From positions 1-10,205 of the forward strand of contig CALJUZ010000075.1 of assembly GCA_937975235.1 (NCBI GenBank): a DNA stretch of 10,205 nucleotides, given 5' to 3'. The translations under genes and the position numbers were made by a program. This document shows, one piece after another, positions 7,860-10,205 of this stretch. Within the stretch, counting starts at the first letter, position 1. The number at the start of each line of letters is the position of its first letter. Source of the stretch: CALJUZ01 sp003387805. GTDB taxonomy: Bacteria; Bacillota; Limnochordia; Limnochordales; ZCTH02-B6. The notes below the pieces were generated by a model that saw nothing but the letters and a program-made list of their open reading frames with translations, did not search any database and was not told where the DNA came from.

Positions 7860-8124
7860 CCCCTGACTGCCCACCGTAGGCATAGTTTCGCCGGCGCCCC
7901 GGCCGCCGAAGGCCCAGCCTTGGCCGGGCATGCGCGGCGCTCGTTCGCATTGGCTTCGCCGCAGAGCCCACGTGGTTCCGATTTGCGGAACAACGTTCTG
8001 CTTTGCGGTTCGCGGGAACAATTCGACCGCCGAGGCGATGATCCTTCTTTCGCGCGAGAAAAAGATGAGAAAGTCGTCTTGCGGGGCCACGAGCGCGGGA
8101 ATGAGCGGTCCGGCGCCATCGGTC
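7860..8124. other. intergenic control region upstream of iclR-putA
   Basis: There is no gene in this 265-base gap between the PHP gene and iclR, both on the minus strand. It should hold the iclR-putA promoter. The part around 7975-8070 is AT-richer and carries the dyad repeats listed separately. I could not identify a -35/-10 pair with confidence. No T-tailed terminator for the PHP gene is visible, so some read-through is possible. The iclR frame stays open up to 8135 but shows no family similarity upstream of 7859. Confidence 0.5.
7975..8019. promoter_or_regulatory. candidate twin operator for the IclR regulator
   Basis: GTTCCGATTTGCGGAAC (7975-7991) is a perfect 6-5-6 inverted repeat (GTTCCG/CGGAAC). 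A second copy, GTTCTGCTTTGCGGTTC (7995-8011), matches it at 13 of 17 positions, with a 20-bp period, about two helical turns. A further short dyad, GTTC-GCGG-GAAC (8008-8019), overlaps its end. The block lies about 115-160 bases before the iclR start. IclR-family proteins bind short palindromes near their own genes, often as tetramers on paired sites, so this is a good operator candidate. Binding is inferred. Confidence 0.55.
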
Positions 8125-9282
8125 CTACCGGACATAAATCGGATTGGCGAACACCCAAGGCCGCGTCCCGCGCCGGCCAGGCAGGTGCGCTTCCACCCGG
8201 TACACCCCGGGCTCGCGGACGGCGCAGTCGAGGCGGCCGGACTCCGCGCGGGCCACGGTGCCGGCGGGCGTGCGCAGCGTCAAGACGCAGGGGACGGGCG
8301 CCCGGGCCCGCAGCACGACCCGCCCCGGCGGCCCATGGCCCCGGCCCGCGGGACGGTGCTCCGCGCCGGCCCGGAGGCGTTCCCGGCTGCCCGGGCGGGA
8401 GCCGTCGTGAAGGCGAACAACCCCGCCCATCGGCACCTCCACGTCCCCGGCTTCCGCGAAAAACCGAAACCCGGTCGCGTCCTGAAGGCCGTCGTACGCC
8501 ACGTACGCCCGCCCTTCCCGCAGCGCCTCCAGCACCGCCCGTTTGTCGGCGGCCGCGTCGCCCGTCCAGTCCCGGTCCAGCAGCACGTGGGTGCGCACGG
8601 CGCGGAACATGCGCCGGTACGAGTACAAAATGCCGTGGGCGTCGGCGCCGCCGATGCCGGGCACCCGCCGGCCGCGGGCCCACGCCTCCCGGCAAAGCGC
8701 GTCCCACCAAGCCAGCGCCTCCGGAAAGGGACCGTCCACGAACCGGTCCGGCGCCGCCACGGCCGCCGCCAGCCGCGGCAGCGTCGTCACGTCCGTCAGC
8801 CAGTCCACCGAATACGTCCAGATCTCCACGCCGGCAAAGCCCCGCACGTCCCGGGCCGTCCACGGAAACGTCTTCAGCGGATATCGCCGGGGCGGCGGGT
8901 ACACGGGGTGGGCCACGAAACCGAGGCCGCCGCGCCGGGCCACCTCCCTCACGTACGCGGGCGGGCCCTCCTCTTTGGGCACCACCTCGTCCAGGCCCAG
9001 CGCGAGGAAATGATTGCCGTCGTCCGGGGAAATCTCGTACCCGAAGATGACCAGCGTCCGCCCGGCGCGCCCGGCGGGCCGGGCTCCTTGAACGATCCGC
9101 CCGCGGCGGTCGTACCACCCTTCGTCCCCGTTTTCCAAACCCGCGAGGGTGTCGTGGTCGGTCACGATGACGAAGTCGAGGCCGGCCCGCACGGCCGCCT
9201 GCGCCACCCGGCGGACGGTGCCCGCGCCGTCCGAGTACCGGGTGTGAACATGGATGACACCGGTCTTGTCAAACAGCCGCAT
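8125..9282 (-). CDS. PHP-domain metallohydrolase, CehA/McbA-like
   Basis: A 385-residue hydrolase with a polymerase-and-histidinol-phosphatase (PHP) domain, using a multi-metal centre to cleave phosphoesters or related bonds. Metal-ligand motifs appear in the expected order: HVHTRYSDG with H11 and H13, VTDHDTL with D42 and H43, GYEIS with E83, VAHP with H125, and GGADAHG with D214 and H216. H91 in GNHFLAL may also matter. The PHP core takes about 1-290. The remainder is a C-terminal beta-rich region with an Arg/Gly-rich insertion, ending in VYRVEAHLP and WVFANPIYVR, as in CehA/McbA-type proteins. No signal peptide is visible. The substrate cannot be named; relatives include phosphatases and carbamate hydrolases. 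ATG 9282 is chosen for GGGAGG (9291-9296) eight bases upstream; the same frame is open to 9414 without support. It is divergent from the CsoR/CstR-like gene. Confidence 0.85.
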   Translation of the reverse strand: MRLFDKTGVIHVHTRYSDGAGTVRRVAQAAVRAGLDFVIVTDHDTLAGLENGDEGWYDRRGRIVQGARPAGRAGRTLVIFGYEISPDDGNHFLALGLDEVVPKEEGPPAYVREVARRGGLGFVAHPVYPPPRRYPLKTFPWTARDVRGFAGVEIWTYSVDWLTDVTTLPRLAAAVAAPDRFVDGPFPEALAWWDALCREAWARGRRVPGIGGADAHGILYSYRRMFRAVRTHVLLDRDWTGDAAADKRAVLEALREGRAYVAYDGLQDATGFRFFAEAGDVEVPMGGVVRLHDGSRPGSRERLRAGAEHRPAGRGHGPPGRVVLRARAPVPCVLTLRTPAGTVARAESGRLDCAVREPGVYRVEAHLPGRRGTRPWVFANPIYVR

Positions 9283-9504
9283 ACGGACCGCCTCCCTTGA
9301 GCGCCGGCGGGAAAGCACCGGACTGCTTCCCGACTGCTTCCGGACCGTTTCTCCGGGCGGGACCTGCCGGGCCTCGAGGCAAGGGCCGATGCGGCCGCCG
9401 GGATCCGCCGGCACTATATACTACTGTTGTTTCGTCCCCGGGCTCCTCTCGTCCGGTCTTCGCCGCCCGGCCGCCGCGGCGGGAGCCCGGAACCGCACCT
9501 TCGA
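9283..9504. other. divergent intergenic region between the PHP and CsoR/CstR-like genes
   Basis: No gene is supported. The section holds the 5' leader of the PHP gene (minus strand) and an isolated AT-rich patch around 9413-9434 (ACTATATACT, palindromic in its core TATATA) that could supply a -10 for the PHP gene: TATAGT on the minus strand, from 9418 to 9413. I found no matching -35. A short direct repeat at 9321-9341 is listed separately. Confidence 0.35.
9321..9341. repeat. direct repeat of GACTGCTTCC, 11-bp period
   Basis: GACTGCTTCC occurs at 9321-9330 and 9332-9341, separated by one C. The spacing is about one helical turn, and the pair lies about 40-60 bases upstream of the PHP gene start. 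It could be a protein-binding pair or chance in a biased sequence. Confidence 0.45.
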
Positions 9505-9533
9505 TTGACACGCAATACCCCGCGGGGTATGTT
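9505..9533 (+). promoter_or_regulatory. sigma-70/A promoter of the CsoR/CstR-like gene
   Basis: A consensus -35 TTGACA (9505-9510) is followed, after exactly 17 bases, by TATGTT (9528-9533) as the -10. Transcription would start near 9540, giving a leader of only about 20 bases that contains the ribosome binding site. The spacer is almost wholly occupied by the regulator's predicted operator, so bound repressor would block RNA polymerase. Confidence 0.85.
9515..9530. promoter_or_regulatory. CsoR/CstR-type operator, perfect palindrome
   Basis: ATACCCCGCGGGGTAT is a perfect 16-bp inverted repeat lying between the -35 and -10 and including the first three bases of the -10. Known CsoR and CstR operators have the same look: AT-containing ends around a C-run/G-run dyad (ATACCC...GGGTAT). 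The site therefore predicts autorepression of the gene directly downstream. Confidence 0.85.
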
Positions 9534-9544
9534 AGCCTTAAACG

Positions 9545-9552
9545 AAAGGAGG
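9545..9552 (+). promoter_or_regulatory. ribosome binding site fixing a GTG start
   Basis: AAAGGAGG, six bases before the GTG at 9559, selects that GTG. The alternative in-frame start at 9427 would place the promoter and operator inside the coding region. Confidence 0.85.
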
Positions 9553-9558
9553 GCGCCC

Positions 9559-9834
9559 GTGTCCACGACGATCACGGATCCCGCCATCATCAAAGACTTG
9601 GTCGCCCGGCTGCGCCGCATCGAAGGGCAGGCCCGCGGCATTCAGCGCATGCTGGAGGAAGGCCGTTCCTGCGAGGACATCGTCACCCAGCTGAGCGCCC
9701 TGCGAAACGCCGTGGAAAAAGTGGCAACGCACGTCATTCTGGAGAACCTGGAGGCCTGCATTTTGTCCGGGCAGCCGGACATCGACCCGAAAGACGCCGT
9801 CCGGGAAGCAAAGCGCCTCATGCTGCGGCTCTAG
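9559..9834 (+). CDS. CsoR/CstR-family regulator, CstR-like (Cys-Asn-Cys)
   Basis: A 91-residue all-helical repressor of the CsoR/RcnR (DUF156) family, which binds DNA as a tetramer and is released by its inducer. The family signature RLRRIEGQARGIQRMLEEG (17-35) is followed by C38 in RSCEDIVTQLSALRNAV and C67 in ENLEACI. C38, position 63 and C67 align with the Cu(I) ligands Cys36, His61 and Cys65 of M. tuberculosis CsoR at identical spacing (25 and 29 residues). Position 63 is Asn, so a normal Cu(I) site is missing. Cys-Asn-Cys with an ENL.xC motif is the pattern of CstR, the persulfide sensor of Staphylococcus, whose two cysteines are also 29 apart. Persulfide sensing is therefore favoured, though function is inferred. 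GTG 9559 follows a strong AAAGGAGG. The gene is autoregulated through the palindrome at 9515-9530. No sulfur-metabolism gene is visible nearby. Confidence 0.88.
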   Translation: MSTTITDPAIIKDLVARLRRIEGQARGIQRMLEEGRSCEDIVTQLSALRNAVEKVATHVILENLEACILSGQPDIDPKDAVREAKRLMLRL

Positions 9835-9861
9835 CCGGCCGGACCGTCTCCCCGGAGCACG

Positions 9862-9991
9862 CCCTCAGGCTGTGCGCGCAGCCCTGGCCCTGAGGCTGCA
9901 CCCGCGGCCCTGGCCCTGAGGCTGCGCCCGCAGCCCGGGCTTCGAAACTGCGCCCGCAGCCCTTGCCCCGAGGCCGCTCCCGCAGCCCGGG
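9862..9991. repeat. five tandem 26-bp repeats with internal dyads
   Basis: Five contiguous units of exactly 26 bp begin at 9862, 9888, 9914, 9940 and 9966. The shared core is GGCTGC, four bases (mostly GCCC), GCAGCC, then a CCTGG/CGGG-type end. In unit 3 the core is a perfect 6-bp stem with a four-base loop (9920-9935); units 1, 2 and 5 keep most of it with wobble or single mismatches, and unit 4 keeps four pairs. Because 26 is not a multiple of three, the array is unlikely to be coding, although short frames cross it. It lies between the CsoR/CstR-like stop and the next gene. There are no unique spacers, so it is not CRISPR. Function unknown. Confidence 0.85.
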
Positions 9992-10105
9992 GTCCTGCCC
10001 CGGCCCGCGACGGCGGATGCCGGCGCCGCCCGAAAGAGGATTCCCGCCCGGCGCGGGCTAAACATGATGGGCGGAACACGACATGACACCGGGGAGGTTG
10101 ACGGG
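9992..10105. other. leader of the probable DinB-family gene
   Basis: This is non-coding sequence between the repeat array and the last gene. CCCGC-CCGGC-GCGGG (about 10047-10061) can form a 5-bp hairpin but lacks a T-run. I see no convincing promoter. The gene's Shine-Dalgarno, GGGGAGG, is at 10091-10097. Confidence 0.3.
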
Positions 10106-10205
10106 ATGGACCTGCGGGAAACGCTGCGGGAGCAGCTGGGCAAGACCGGCAGGATGCTGCTGGGCGTCACCGGCGACGTGACCGAGGAGGAAGGGGCGGC
10201 CCGGC
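10106..10205 (+). CDS. probable DinB-family protein, N-terminus only
   Basis: Only the first 33 codons are in the window; the gene runs off the right end. ATG 10106 follows GGGGAGG with an eight-base spacer. The visible residues start MDLRETLREQLGKTGRMLLG and continue VTGDVTEEEGAAR. This resembles the first helix of DinB/YfiT-type four-helix-bundle proteins: a leucine-rich amphipathic helix followed by a 'lT-eE-a' turn. These proteins are often metal-binding and in some cases thiol transferases. The assignment from so short a piece is tentative; that a gene starts here is much safer. Confidence 0.5.
   Translation, partial: MDLRETLREQLGKTGRMLLGVTGDVTEEEGAAR

Noticed and set aside
7860..8135. 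N-terminal extension of the IclR protein to 8135
   Set aside because: It would overlap the end of the PHP gene and cover the dyad operator region, and the translated sequence has no family similarity.
7011..9300. Long plus-strand open frames opposite iclR and the PHP gene
   Set aside because: Arg/Pro/Ala-rich translations without motifs; the minus strand encodes clear IclR and PHP domains.
9427..9558. Longer start for the CsoR/CstR-like regulator at 9427
   Set aside because: It would put the -35, operator, -10 and ribosome binding site within the coding sequence, and the resulting N-terminus is low complexity.
9835..9861. Terminator directly after the CsoR/CstR-like gene
   Set aside because: CCGG-rich short dyads are present but there is no stable stem with a T-run.
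9862..9991. CRISPR array or coding repeat domain
   Set aside because: Units are contiguous without variable spacers, and 26 bp is not a multiple of three, so no repeated peptide is encoded.

Overview
The window is GC-rich (roughly 70% by eye) and reads as a chromosomal segment of a high-GC member of the Bacillota, perhaps one of the deep-branching thermophilic or Limnochordia/Symbiobacterium-like groups. This assignment is inference. It rests on strong AAGGAGG-type ribosome binding sites, a YhaM-type exoribonuclease, a two-P-loop ATPase of the PRK06851 type and a CsoR/CstR-family regulator. I see no insertion sequence, phage gene, tRNA, rRNA or CRISPR array.

Layout. Positions 1-266 are an untranslated leader whose first 135 bases or so are clearly AT-richer than the rest. 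Three plus-strand genes follow: a two-P-loop ATPase (267-1388), a membrane-anchored endonuclease/exonuclease/phosphatase-fold hydrolase (1524-2597) and yhaM (2629-3672). This block ends in a long T-tailed hairpin (3690-3741) facing a convergent minus-strand block. Read in its own direction, the minus block starts with a PHP-domain metallohydrolase (9282 to 8125). Next is an IclR-family regulator (7859 to 6984), then a fused proline dehydrogenase/P5C dehydrogenase, putA (6970 to 3803). At the right edge a divergent plus-strand gene encodes a 91-residue CsoR/CstR-family regulator (9559-9834). After it come five 26-bp tandem repeats and the start of a probable DinB-family gene cut by the window end.

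How the genes fit together. iclR and putA are 13 bases apart and the iclR stop codon lies inside the putA ribosome binding site, so they are almost certainly one operon with coupled translation. A pair of 17-bp dyad-like elements with a 20-bp period upstream of iclR is the best candidate operator, which suggests an autoregulated IclR switch for proline catabolism. The CsoR-family gene has its own textbook promoter, with a perfect 16-bp palindrome filling the spacer and entering the -10. Its sensor residues are Cys-Asn-Cys instead of the copper-binding Cys-His-Cys, which points to persulfide (CstR-like) sensing rather than Cu(I).

The items most worth following are the iclR-putA operon with its twin operator, the CstR-like regulator with its operator, the 26-bp hairpin repeat array, and the second P-loop of the ATPase, which has lost its lysine.
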